In this document: positions 12,777 to 23,808 of the stretch, piece after piece
How the letters are laid out: every line of letters starts with the position of its first letter
Numbering within the stretch: the stretch's first letter is position 1
From: Phaeosaccion multiseriatum
Lineage: Eukaryota; Ochrophyta, other classes
Assembly: GCA_965112735.1 (NCBI GenBank)
Contig: OZ218965.1
Span: forward strand, 558,001 to 622,000
Length of the DNA stretch: 64,000 bases
Reading direction: 5' to 3'
Notes under the pieces: generated by a model
The model's database searches: none
What the model saw: only the letters and a program-made list of their open reading frames with translations
Told to the model about the DNA's origin: nothing
Made by a program: the position numbers and the translations under genes

Positions 12777-12862
12777 ATTTAAATCCTTTCTAGCGCCTAA
12801 ATTGCTTCAATCGGGGTTGGAAGGCAAGCTACCTAGGAAACTCGGAAGGGTTGGGGGTGCTG
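12777..12862. promoter_or_regulatory. Shared divergent promoter region, PPIP5K / atlastin-like
   Basis: Only 86 bp separate the two proposed start codons. It contains an AT-rich patch (ATTTAAATCC) just upstream of the kinase start. Functional assignment is positional, and it shrinks or grows if either start is wrong. Confidence 0.35.
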
Positions 12863-13710
12863 ATGAGGTTTATACAGGGAGAAATTTATCCCACATCGGA
12901 CAAACGCAGGAGTTTCTTCACGGCTCTCACCTGCTACTCGTGCGAAGATGCCGACAGGAGCGACGGAGTCAGGCCTTGGGAGCTGTTAGCGCTGGAGGGG
13001 GGGGTGCTTGCCTCACAGAAGGTGAGTGAGTTCGTGAGTTCTGTCCTAAAAGTAAAGTGTCCTTCCTGCCACCCCGTGCGGGAAACCCCATTTTGTACGA
13101 GTACAGAGCGAACATTGCTCGAGCACTTCGCTGTTGAACGGAGAGGGCCGGGAGAATTGTGCGGAATACGGGGTGAGGGAAGCTACCGAGTTTGGTGGGC
13201 CGCAACCCGACGCCGAGCTATGGTAAGACGGGAGTGTGAGAAGAGAATTTCCCCGAACTACCCCTCCAACAGCTCGCCACCTCTTCCACATCCTCCACAG
13301 GCTTCCTTCCTGCAGGAGGCGGGTCCCGTCTTGACCGCCGAGGAGCAAGCCAGTCTGCTTGAGGACCCCACGCCGCTGCGGATTGTAGCCACTGGAGATG
13401 CGGCAGACAACTACTCTTTCACGCTGGACAAGGCCAACCTCTCTTTCGTCCTGGGCCAGGTCCCCGCGGGCATGGAGGTATCGGTGGTGTCCGTAGTGGG
13501 TGCCTTTAGAACCGGTGCGTAGTATATAACTGGATTTGGATTTGGGCCAACCCTCCTTCCCTTTCTCTGTTCCCTCTTCTGTCTGGTTCTCTTGCCTCTC
13601 ATTCTCTCTTGCCTTATCCCTATCTCTCTTCTCTCTGTCCCTCTACATCTCTCTCTCTCTCTGACGAGAGGTCTGCCTCTTTTCCCTAATTCGTTTCCGC
13701 TACCCTCCTT

Positions 13711-13751
<41 letters not shown>

Positions 13752-16648
13752 CCCTCTCTCTCTCCCTCTCTCTCTCCCTCCCTCTCTCTCTCTCTGGTTC
13801 TCTCTTGCTCACTCTTGCTTTGTCCCTCTATTTTCTGTCTCTCTCTCTTGCTTTACCCCTCTCTGTTCTCTCTCCCTCTCCACCTCTTTATCTGGCGAGA
13901 GGTCTGCCTCCTTTCCCTATTTCGTCTGTTACCCCCCTCTCCTCTATCTTGTTCTCTCTCCACCCTCTTGCTTTATCCCCCTCTCTTCTCTCTGTCTACT
14001 CCACCTCTATCTCTCTAGGCCCGCCTCCTTCCCTTCATTTGTCTCTGTTACCCCCCTTACATTTCTCACTCTTGCTCTGTCTTGTTTTCTCTTGCTCCCT
14101 CTCCATTTTTCTCTATCACTCTCTCTCTCATCTGTCCCTCTCCACCTCTACCTCTCTCTCTCCACCTCTACCTCTTTCTGTCTCTCACAGGAAAAAGCTT
14201 CATTTTGAGTCTCTTTTTGCGCTACTTGAGGCACGCTGGAGATGAAGCAGAGGGTGGAGGGGAGGAGGGGGAGGAGGAGAGCGGCAGCAGCTGGTTGGAG
14301 GCAGACGGGCTGCAGGTAACAGAAGGAAACTGTAATGATACCAATCAGCCCGAGGGGCAGGCACCGTTGAGGATGAAGAGCTTCAAGTGGAGGTGAGGGG
14401 AGAGATCAGACGCAACGAGACAAGTGTTGATGTTGCTCGAGCGATGCGGTATTGGCGCACTTCGAGCAGCAGAATGTGGACAGGACGGCAGCTTTCCTAG
14501 GCGTGAAGATGCTGGTGCAAAGTGTGTTTGCGAGTTGGCATTCTTATCTTCCTGCTTGCTCGCTGTTGCTCTGACGCGCAGGGGGGGGGCGGAGCGCCAA
14601 ACGACGGGCATATGGATGTGGTCGAGGCCGTTTATCAAGACGCTGCCCAACGGGCAGGAGGTGGCTGTTCTAGTGGTGGACACCCAGGGCATGTTTGACA
14701 ACGAGACATCCATGGGCCTCACTGCTTGTATCTTCGGCCTCAGCACTCTCATCTCCAGTCACCAGATCTACAACGTGGAGAAGAGGATACAGGAGGACCA
14801 TTTGCAGCAGGTGAGCGAGGCCCAGGGTGCGCAAGTGACGAAAAAGTTATGGAAGTGGAATGCTTACCCCCCCCCCCCCCCCAACCACGTCTGCCTCATT
14901 TGCTGGTGAGCGCAGCTGGCGCTGTTCAGCGAGTACGGCCGAATGGCCCTCGCTCAGGATGGCGAAGCCCCAAAAAGAAAGAGGAAGCAGCAGAAGAAGC
15001 AGGGGCAAGAGGTAGATACTGCGTCACAGCCAGGGCCAGAGGCAGGCGAAGTGGAGGGGGATGACGAGGAGGCGACGCCCCAAGCGCCCCCATTCCAAAG
15101 AGTAGAGTTCCTCATCCGGGACTGGCAGAACTTTGAGGATGAGGAGGACACCAAGGGCATGCTCAGGGAAATGGGAGGTGAGCTTTCTTTTGGGTTAGGA
15201 AAGGGGCCAATGGGGCCAAGTGGTGATTTCCTTCCCCGCTCATGTCGCGTCTGCTCCTGTCGTGGACTGCAGAGTACTTGGAGGCCGTCATCGGGGAGAG
15301 GGCGGTGAAGGACCTTAGGGAGACACGCGAGCAGATCACGTCATGTTTCGACAAGATTGGCTGCTTTGCGCTCCCGCACCCGGGCTTTGCTGTGACGAAG
15401 AAGAACTTCTCAGGGGACCTGGATAAGATAGAGCCCCTGTTCAAACGGGTGCGTGTCCCCGCCCACTGGCTGCAGACGCCGCTCGTCGCCCTGCCTTACT
15501 CATCGGCCACGCTGTTGTTGTGTTTCTGTCCGGCAGCTGCTGGACGTGTATGTACGCCGGCTCTTTGAGGACGACCTGGAAGCGAAGGTCATTCACGGGC
15601 GGGCAATCACCGCTCCGGAGCTGCAGACTTACATCGTCGCCTATGTCAAACTCTTCCAAGACGGGTAAGGCACCCGCTGACCCAGGGCTTTCCTTCGTCC
15701 GTCCCTGCGCGTCCTGTAACATCAAGCACCCCCTCCCACACGTGATTCTTGTGACCGAACAGGGCGGCCTTCCCGGAGGCGAAGACGATGCTGGAGGCCA
15801 CTGCGGGGGCCAACAACGCAAGCGCCGCACACATGGGTAGCTTAACGTAAGTGCTGCTTTTGGCGCTGTGGCCTGCATGACTTGCCTCAACCCCAGACCC
15901 CCCTACACACTCATCTCTCCTCTCTCGCTCTCTCTCTCTCTCTCCTTCTCTCTCTCGCTTTCTCTCCCTCCCTCTCTCCCTCCCCCCCCCTCCCTCTCTC
16001 CCCTCTCCCTCACTCCCTCCCTCCCTCCGTCTCCCTGCCGGGCATGTGTAGGTACTGCTCGGAGATGGACACGGTGTGCGGGGCGCGCTGCAAGGAGTTC
16101 GTCAGCGCTGAGGTGTTCCTTGAGCGGCACGAACGGAGCAAGGCAGAGGCGCTTGACACCTTCGAGACCATTGCCACCATGGGCAGGGCAGAGGCGGTGG
16201 ACAAGGCCAGGCAGGACATGCTGGCGGCCATCGAGAAGGACAGGGAGAGATACGAGGCTCTCAATTCCGCCAGAAACCCCTTCCAGGTAAAGCCCACTTT
16301 TCTACATAGTATTTATATAACCGGTCGATTGCTACCGACCAGTGCCTTGTCTCTTAAACGGTTGCTTGCCTCTCTTCTCTCCCAATGACACTGCAGAACT
16401 TGGAGTATTACATCATTCCCATGATGATTGCTGCCTCCGCCTTTGTGCTGCGGTGGATCGCCGATGTGACGTGCAGCGGGTGGAGCGACACGTGCAGAGC
16501 CGCCAGCCACACGGCCGGCCACTTGTACATGGGCATCTTCGCCTTTTTGCTCTTGGTGAGCTCCAAAGGCATCATGCTGTTCCTCAGACGACTGCGCGTG
16601 TTCTTCCCCGCTGGTTCCATGCTTGCAGAGAAGCTAAAGACGAGCTGA
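12863..16648 (+). CDS. Atlastin-like dynamin-superfamily GTPase (GBP/RHD3 fold)
   Basis: Membrane GTPase of the atlastin/GBP group, which fuses ER membranes in animals and plants. Exons from the G domain onward: 13301-13514, 14191-14392, 14582-14810, 14916-15177, 15273-15448, 15537-15664, 15763-15846, 16052-16286 and 16397-16648, all in phase. The P-loop is split by an intron and reads GAFRTGKS after splicing. FKWRGG precedes the switch I Thr (QTTGIWMW), and G3 is VVDTQGMFD. LFSEYGRMAL and FLIRDWQNF (G4-type RD) follow, then CFALPHPGF. The C-terminal exon has two hydrophobic stretches (YYIIPMMIAASAFVLRW and MGIFAFLLLV), consistent with the paired membrane hairpin. The 5' exon (12863-13020, MRFIQGE) is a weak guess. 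Introns of 676 and 205 bp are CT-rich. It converges on the HAD-like gene with 132 bp between the stops. Confidence 0.85.
13560..14185. repeat. CT-rich low-complexity intron
   Basis: A long polypyrimidine stretch (CTCTCTC and CCCTCT runs) fills most of the intron that interrupts the atlastin P-loop codons. It gives rise to spurious Leu/Ser-rich open frames. Confidence 0.9.
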
Positions 16649-16780
16649 GGCTGAGGCTGAGGCTGAGGGCGAGCTGCGTTGCGCGAGGCTCTTACTTCCT
16701 TCCAGCAGCAGCAGCAGCGGCACCACCACTAACTCAGGGTGTTATTGTAATGTACATACGATGAAAAGGCCTCTTCCTCC

Positions 16781-17167
16781 TCACATCGGGTAGGGCTCAG
16801 CGTCCTGTGCCTCCTCGTATTTCCGCTTGTTTTCCCTCCAATTCGGGTCCTCGTCGATCCAGTTCTCGTCGAAGGGGTCCTCCTCCTCCTCTTCCTCCTC
16901 CTCGACGTCTTCCTTCTCCGGCATCATGGAGGCCGTGAGCGCATACCGGCGGCGAGGAGCTCTGACCATTACGCCTTGCAGCCCCGGCTCCGGCTCCGGC
17001 CCATCCTCCATTGTCACATCCCCGAAGAGGCGCCTCATCTCCATCATGTTGACGTCTGAGAAATCCTCCACCACGATGTCGGCGATGTTGTAGTCGTACG
17101 CGTGCTCGCTCCCCACGTGCGCAATGACCTTCATGCTCGCTTCGTGGGCCTGAACTCAAACACACAC

Positions 17168-17213
<46 letters not shown>

Positions 17214-18111
17214 GAAAGCAGGCGAGTTTGTCAGCAGTCCCCCATGCTGCTTCTCAGCGCGCAAGCACTCCTCTCCCTCCCCAACAAGGCACCAGCGGCT
17301 CACTCACCTCAATGATGCCACGAATCCTGGAATCAAAGACGCAGCACATCTTTGGGAATCGGCTGATGGTCAAGGCGCCCTTGAGGAACATGGTGCGGTC
17401 CCCGTCGAAGATACTCTCCTTGGACACAATGTGGTGCCGCGGGAAGAACTGGTCAAAGTCCAGGGCGCGAATAACGTGCTCGACGATGGCCCTGGGGAGG
17501 CGAGACACCAAGCTGCAAGCCACATCGTGCTCCTTCAAAGCCTCGAGCCACTGCTGGCACCCCAAGCTCTTTCTGGGTTCGTAGGCCTTGAGGTACTTGG
17601 GGTCATCCATGAGGTCCCAGAAGCGCAGCATGGTCTCCCTTGCCTCCCACTGCTGCTGGTTCCAGCCAAACACCTGCGTCACGGCATCCTCGGGTATCCT
17701 CGTCCCCATTGACGTTCGGACCTCGGCCAGGCTTGGAGGCTCCTCCCCCAGCTCCGCGGCCACGTCACTCCACACAGAGGCGACCAGCCCTTCGTCAACA
17801 TCACAAAGCATATCCAGCTGGAAGATGGTCCCGATGGCTGCCACAGGGTTCAGCGCAAAGCGGTGCTTCTCCAAGTGGTCGGGCGCCATCACCTCGTTGA
17901 TTTCGGTAGCCATGAGGGAAGGCCGCTCCAGCAGAGTCTTTATTCGCAGCTTGCGCCACTGCTGCGCGTGGCTCAGCGGAGTCGTAAACTCCTCTTCATC
18001 GTCATCCTCACCGCTGCGCTCCTCAATCTCCGCCACAACAGGCACCTTATCTGCCGGGTGCCACCTGAGCGAGGTGCTGCCGGCCCCGCTCCGCTTTCGC
18101 TTCGTCGGCGC
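16781..18111 (-). CDS. HAD-superfamily protein of plant/algal type, catalytic motifs degenerate
   Basis: Two clear exons, 18111-17308 and 17149-16781, give 390 residues. The acceptor at 18112-18113 (polypyrimidine then TAG) implies a further 5' exon that I could not place, so the start is unresolved. The second half reads FPKMCCVFDSRIRGIIEAHE, then MKVIAHVG, AYDYNIADIVV and MRRLFGD. This follows the pattern of a plant plastid HAD-like family, in which CVVF.DDPRGI..AH..TM is followed by LRRLFA. In this copy the motif IV acidic pair is replaced by S-R, and the motif I region (IFQLDMLCD) lacks DxDxT, so phosphatase activity is doubtful. The tail is very acidic (poly-Glu, 16870-16905 region). Low sequence identity to any remembered protein makes the subfamily call tentative. 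Confidence 0.6.
17160..17211. repeat. (CA)n microsatellite in the HAD-like gene intron
   Basis: About 25 CA units in the intron between the two resolved exons. Confidence 0.95.
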
Positions 18112-18661
18112 CTACTTCGAGCACAAGAAACGCAACAAGCAAGCAAAGACTGTAAGCACCAGAGCTGGGTCGAAAAGGACGACCGCCACTCGCAAGGAGC
18201 TATGCCTCCTTTTTCTTTCTGAGAGGGAAATTCCCACTTGAGGTTACCATCGCACCTTTGAAGCAGGCCCCCCACCCACGGAGATCCCTCTCGCTCCTGC
18301 TCCTCCCGCACAAAAAGCAAAAGCCCCTCTCGATCCGAGCGTCGAGCCTGTTAGCAATATCAGTAGCGTTGCTCTCTTCATTTTTTCTTGAACACACCCG
18401 CGGCTTGTCTGCCCCCGTCGCCAGCTCTTTGGGAGGGATGGCAGCAGATGGGTATTTGTTTTTTGAACAACCTCCACCCCCATAATTTCTTTTCTAGTGT
18501 GTCTCTGTCGCGTGTCTGCACGGAGAACACTGTACTGAGTGCAGTTGAGGGCGTGTGCCGCCGCTGAAGCTTCTTTTATGACCGCTTCTGCTGCTGCTCT
18601 TGCTTTGGAGGGACTCTGACAACTGATTTATGATTTAGAGATTTAAAAAAAACAGGGAGAG

Positions 18662-21600
18662 ATGGCGGCGGCTCATGTGAAGAGTCTCGGGGGGAGTGAG
18701 TACAAAGCCGGGATGATCACGAAGGTGTCGATGAAGAACTTCTTGACGTACGCCGACGTGAGCTTCAGCGTGGGGCCCCGCCTGAATGTCGTGTTGGGCC
18801 CCAATGGCAGCGGCAAGTCCTCGATTGTGTGCGCCCTCGCGTTGGGGTTGGGCGGGGAGCCCAAGGTGCTGGGCCGCTCAAAAACCTTGGGAGACTTTGT
18901 CATGCGAGGGCAGATGGAGGCTAGCGTGGAGGTGACCATCCTCGACAAGGGCTTGAAGCCGATTAAGCTGTTTCGGACGTTCAAAGCGGGGAGCAACAGC
19001 AGGACCAGCACGTGGAAGATGAACGGCAGACCGACCACGCACAACGCAGTCAAGACGCTGACTGCGGACCTGGGTATTCAGGTGGGGAACCTGTGCACCT
19101 TCTTACCGCAGGATAAAGTGGGGGACTTTAGCGGCTTTTCTTCCGAGGAGCTGCTCTTGGAAACGCAGAAGGCGATTTCCACCTCCTCCCTCCACGCCGA
19201 GCACGAAAAGCTCAAGGAGATGCAAAAGACGGTGGGGGAAAGCGCCGAGCAGGTCAGTCAAGTGTGCTGCAGCAAGAGGATGTGGGGGGAGAGTCGATCG
19301 AAAGAAGGAATGGCTCCGTGCATGTAGCCCCGGTTCATTCACCCCCGCCTCCCCACCCCCTCCTTAACGCAACCAAACTCTTCAGGTGACGGCCATCGGA
19401 GCCAAGCTGAAAAACGAGAAGGAGCTGATGCAGCGCATGGAGGCGGATGTGACGGCAATGCGGGAGAGGGAGAAGAACAAGGAGGACCTCAAGCTTCTGG
19501 AGATTCGCAAGGGGTGGCTGGACGTGCATGCCAAGGTTGAGAAGGCCAGAGAAGCCTGGGCTGTGTGTGGTCAGACCGAAAGAGCTGAGGCCGCGGCCCA
19601 GCAGGAGCACCAGCCACTGGTGGTGCTCGTGGCTGACTGGAAGAAGGAAGTCGATGCAAAGAGGGGAGGGAGGGAGAAGGCCAAAGCGGCCGAAGCGGCG
19701 CACGGGCAGAACTTGGCATATCTCGAAGAAGCGGTAGACAATGCCAAAGGTTTGGGAGAACGTGCAGTGAGCAACCTTGCCAACGCTGCCACCCGCCTCA
19801 AGAAGAAAGAGGACAAGGTGACGGATTTGAAAGCCACGGTGCAGGAGCAAAAGGCCGAGATTGCCTTGAGAGGCAACGACGAGGCCATCCAACAAGCGTT
19901 GAAGCGACTGGAGGTGCCACTGAAAGAGGCCCAGGAGGAGTGTGCGCTATTTTCGGACGAAAGGGATGAAAAGCAGGCGAAGCTTCGGGACATCCAAACG
20001 ACAATCAAGGGGGAGGAGGCCCGGCTCCTCAACTTGAAGAACCTCACCAACCGAAAGGCTCGTGCGCTCGCGGAAAAGATTCGCAACGGCAACCACGCGA
20101 TGAGTGTACTGGCGTGGCTTGATGGCAATAGGGGACTCTTTGAGAAGCATGTGCACGGCCCTATTGCGCTGGAGGTGTCTGTATCCAACAAGGAGCTGTG
20201 TGCTCCCATCGAAGCGCACATCCCCCAAAACCGATGGACCACCTTTGTGACAGAGTGCATGGCCGACCACGACAAGCTGGTGGAGGAGCTGAGCAAGATG
20301 AAGATCAACATGGATGTGGTGAACATCGAAGGAGGCGGCGTCTGCAGGGGCGACAAGCGCCGCTACACGACCCAGCAGATGGCCTCTTTCCAGCAGTCCG
20401 GCGGCGTGCACGGCCTTATCGACGACTTTCTCGTGTGCAGCGACACCGTCCGGCAGGCGCTCTGGGATCACACGGGCGTGCAGAACGTGCTCCTTGGCTC
20501 TGCCGCAACCAAAGACGCCATGGCAAGGGATGAGAGCTTTGCGAACATCATCACTGGGCAGAGAGGCTCCACAATCTACCTGCCCATGGCGGACGGAAGG
20601 GGCGGCCGGGGGGGGCGCCAGGGAAATGGTGTGCAGTGGGAGTGCAGCAAGAGCGTCCCCTCTCGATACTCGCGAGACATCTCCGCGCGGAACTATGAGG
20701 TATGGTCATTGATTAGCATACCTTTGTGATGGTTTTTGGTTGGGGAGAGGAGGGGCCTTATCCACCACTTGCTCTCTCCTTCCTCTGCCACCCCACACCC
20801 CTAACCCCATGCATTGTGGTGCACCGCAGGTGTCTGGCAACGACCTTCTGAGTCACGCAAGTGCGGACGAGGCCGCGATCAAGGTGCAAGAGGACAAGTT
20901 AGTGGAGCTCAACGAAGCACTGTCGGGCCTCGAAAGCGAGGTCATGGAGCTGGAGGGGAAGGTGACGCAGGCAGAGGCAAAGAAGAAAAATGTGAACAAC
21001 GAGAGGCGAGCAAAGCTTGCCGAACTTGACGATGTAAAGAGGCTGAGAATGAAGGTATCGGCCGCGATGGGCAAGTTGAAAGCTGCCGAGAAGGCGTTGA
21101 CTGCCGAGAAGGAGGGCGCCCTTCAGAGCCGGCTGACCCAGGACCTGTCCAAGGCCGTGGTGGATACGTCGAACACCATCCGATCCATGCAGGAGACTCA
21201 GGAGAAGCTCATCAGGGCGCAGCTCAAGGTACGTACGTTCCTCCGCCCATGCGGTGCAACCGGTGTGTACATTTGTGTACATGTGTGTCCATGTGTGTTG
21301 GTTTGTATGGTCTTTTTCTTCTTCCCCGGGGCCAAATGGAAAACCAACACCCCAACCTACGCACCGCACCGCACAATGCTCTCCCTCCCGCAGACGCTCG
21401 GGGCCAACATGTCCTTCTCTTACGCCAAGAGCGCTTACGATCGAAGCGTGGACAAGCTCAGGGTGGCCGAGACTGAGCAGAAGGGACTCAGGGATGCAAC
21501 TGCGGACGCGAAGCGACGCTACCAGGAGCTGCGCAAGGAGGCCAAGGAGGCCAACAAAAAGGTGTCGCAGCACAAGCTGTACTTCGACAAGCAGCAGAAC

Positions 21601-22757
21601 GAGCCCACCCCCCTGAAGCTGCTGCTGGACGAGCTGCCCGACAAGGTGGAGTGCGTGGAAGTGCGCATCGAGAACTTGCAGCAGCTGCTGGACTCCGTGG
21701 AGCACAACCCCGAGGCCATCCGCCAGTACGAGGAGAGGGAGGTGCTGGTGAAGGACCTGGAGAAGCAGCTCGAAGGCTTGTCCTCCAACAAGAAGGCACT
21801 GGACAAGGAGAAGACCGACCTGAGCCTGAAGTGGGTGCAGGGCCTGTTGCCCATCGTGGACAAGCTCAACAAGAGCTTCACAGAGTACATGAGTGACATG
21901 GGCTGCGAAGGTAAGAACCTTCTTCCATCCCTTCCTTTGTGTGTGTTTCACTCTCAAGACCCTAATCCGCCTTTCCTGCGTGCCCCCTTTCACAGGCTGC
22001 TCGGTGCGCCTCAAGCCCGTCGGCGAAGGAGACCACCCCCCCACAGGGGCGGAGGAGCTGGACGACTACCCCAGGTGAGATTCATTTGAGAAGAGCGCGA
22101 AGCGCACTGTGCCACGTACCCTTCCTCAAACTCCACCCGCCCTCCCTTTGGCCTTTGTCCTGTGTGCAGGAGGTTCGAGGAGTGGGGCATGGAGATCTTG
22201 GTGCGCTTCCGTGCCGACGCCGACCTGTCTGTGCTGAGCCAGCACGTGCACTCGGGCGGAGAGCGCAGCGTGAGCACTATCCTGTTCCTCATGGCCCTGC
22301 AGGACCTTCAGCACAGCCCCTTCCGAGTGGTGGACGAGGTGAGAGGGCTTGCCGGGGCGGGTGTGAGGGGCGTCGTCATGGGAAAGGGAAGCGGAGCCTT
22401 GCTCCTCCTGCGTATACGACAAGTGCGCGCACACGTTCTCACCCCTCCTCAACCCCCCTCTCCTCACAGATCAACCAGGGTATGGACCCGAAGAACGAGA
22501 GGCTCGTCTTCAGCCGCATCGTGGAGAACTCCTGCGGGCCGGACAAGCCGCAGTACTTCCTCATCACCCCGAAGCTGCTGCAGGGCCTCGTGGCCATGGA
22601 GAAGAAAGACGTGACCATCCTCACAGTGTTCAACGGGCCGTGGAGTGTCGATTCCAGCCAGGCGTTCGAGACCATGCAAGTCATCAAGCGCAAGCTCGAC
22701 GCAGCGGCGGGTGGGGGTGGTGACAGCAGCAGTAGCAAACGGGCGAAAGCGACGTAG
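18662..22757 (+). CDS. SMC5: SMC5, structural maintenance of chromosomes protein 5
   Basis: ATPase core of the SMC5/6 complex, acting in recombinational repair and chromosome segregation in the nucleus. Seven exons join in phase: 18662-19252, 19386-20699, 20830-21228, 21394-21910, 21996-22074, 22170-22338 and 22470-22757, giving 1118 residues (human about 1100). Walker A is GPNGSGKS at residues 46-53, after MKNFLTYADV. The family block GNLCTFLPQDKVGDF follows. A long coiled coil with a central hinge segment (near 20110-20690) comes next, then a second coiled coil. The C-terminal head has the ABC signature SGGERSVSTI and Walker B/D-loop VVDEINQGMDPKNE, then FLITPKLL, a diagnostic SMC5 tail. 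A short Ser/Lys-rich end, SSSSKRAKAT, could be a nuclear localisation signal. It diverges from the HAD-like gene and converges on the small mitochondrial gene. Confidence 0.96.
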
Positions 22758-22921
22758 ACGTGCCTTCTGTTCTACGTAGTACAAGATACATACATGGCAA
22801 AGGAGAGGGGAGAGAGAGTTTTCCGGAACGTAGTTTCATTGTTTTTACATTTTGCTGTCGGTGCGCTTCCTTCCTAAAGGCCCTCCGTCTCCCGCCCGAC
22901 CTCATACTTGTGTCCATGCGC

Positions 22922-23605
22922 TTATCTGGGGGGCATGCCCTTGGTCTGCGGGGTGGGAGGGTGAAGGATAAGGTATAGAAAACGATGAGTGAGTGCGACA
23001 GCTCGCCATGCGACGCTGAGTTACACTGCGCGCGTACCTGGAAAGCGGCGTAATCCTTGTTGGCAGCCTTCCACTCCGCGGTAAGCGTTCGAGGCTCTGG
23101 AATTCAGTGCAGAGCGAGAGGGGAGAGAAAAACGGGGTGAGTAAGCACAAACAACCCCCTGCTGGACTGCAACGATACCAAGCACTCTCTCGTGTACTCA
23201 CTCTCGTCCTGGTGGGTGGTGATCACGTAGATGGGGTAGGTGAGCACCACAGTCACAGCATCTGCAGAGGTGGAAAGAAGCAGACGAAAAAAAAAAGGCG
23301 TAAGTTCGCACTGCGAGAACGGTTTCGTGATACGCCGCGGAGGCGAGCAGCGCAGTAGGCTCTCTACATCCGAGGGACACCGCAAGAACGCCCCACAGCA
23401 AGCCGACGTCTGCACGCTCGCGGAACTCACAATATAAGGTCCACGCCTGCAGGGTCGGCATTTTGTGCAATTTCTCGAGCGTCACGTCGAGAAGCCCTTC
23501 AGCCGGGGGCGCTCCGCTGGTGCTGCTCGCATAGCGGGGGCGCGCCCTGCTCATAGACGCGGCGGCGCCTCTCTGGAGCGATCGTGCGGCGGCTAGGAAG
23601 GACAT
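22922..23605 (-). CDS. Small mitochondrial single-pass membrane protein, unknown
   Basis: Four exons (23605-23431, 23261-23202, 23096-23038, 22945-22922) join in phase into 105 residues, the last exon coding only seven. The N-terminus, beginning MSFLAAARSLQRG and rich in Arg, Ser and Ala with no acidic residues, looks like a mitochondrial presequence. After MPTLQAW there is one hydrophobic segment (about residues 56-76) ending ITTHQDE, then a short polar tail with TAEWKAANKDYAAFQ. Size and layout fit a supernumerary subunit of a respiratory complex or the ATP synthase, but I do not recognise it. No homologue is claimed. It diverges from the INCENP-like gene across 203 bp. Confidence 0.72.
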
Positions 23606-23808
23606 GCTCTCTCTCTTGGCTATTCAACCTCTGTCTTCAGGAGAAAATGTGGAGCAGCGTAAGGTTACATAAGGGAATGAGGTGCCATCGAAAGTTTACG
23701 GTTTTAGCTCGTTAGTCCTGTCTTCGGCTTTGTGAAAATGACCAACGGCCAAAGTAGCAGGCTTCAAGCTTCTTTGGCGAACACGTAATAGAGCACGGAG
23801 AAGAAAGG
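23606..23808. promoter_or_regulatory. Shared divergent promoter region, small mitochondrial protein / INCENP-like
   Basis: 203 bp between divergent ATG codons. No distinct motif recognised. The call is positional. Confidence 0.4.

Noticed and set aside
13560-14185. Long Leu/Ser/Pro-rich open frames
   Set aside because: They are translation of a CT-rich intron that separates the two halves of a P-loop.
18200-18483. Short minus-strand open frames as the missing first exon of the HAD-like gene
   Set aside because: Several ATGs and GT sites are possible, but none gives a clearly better phase or targeting peptide, so no choice was made.
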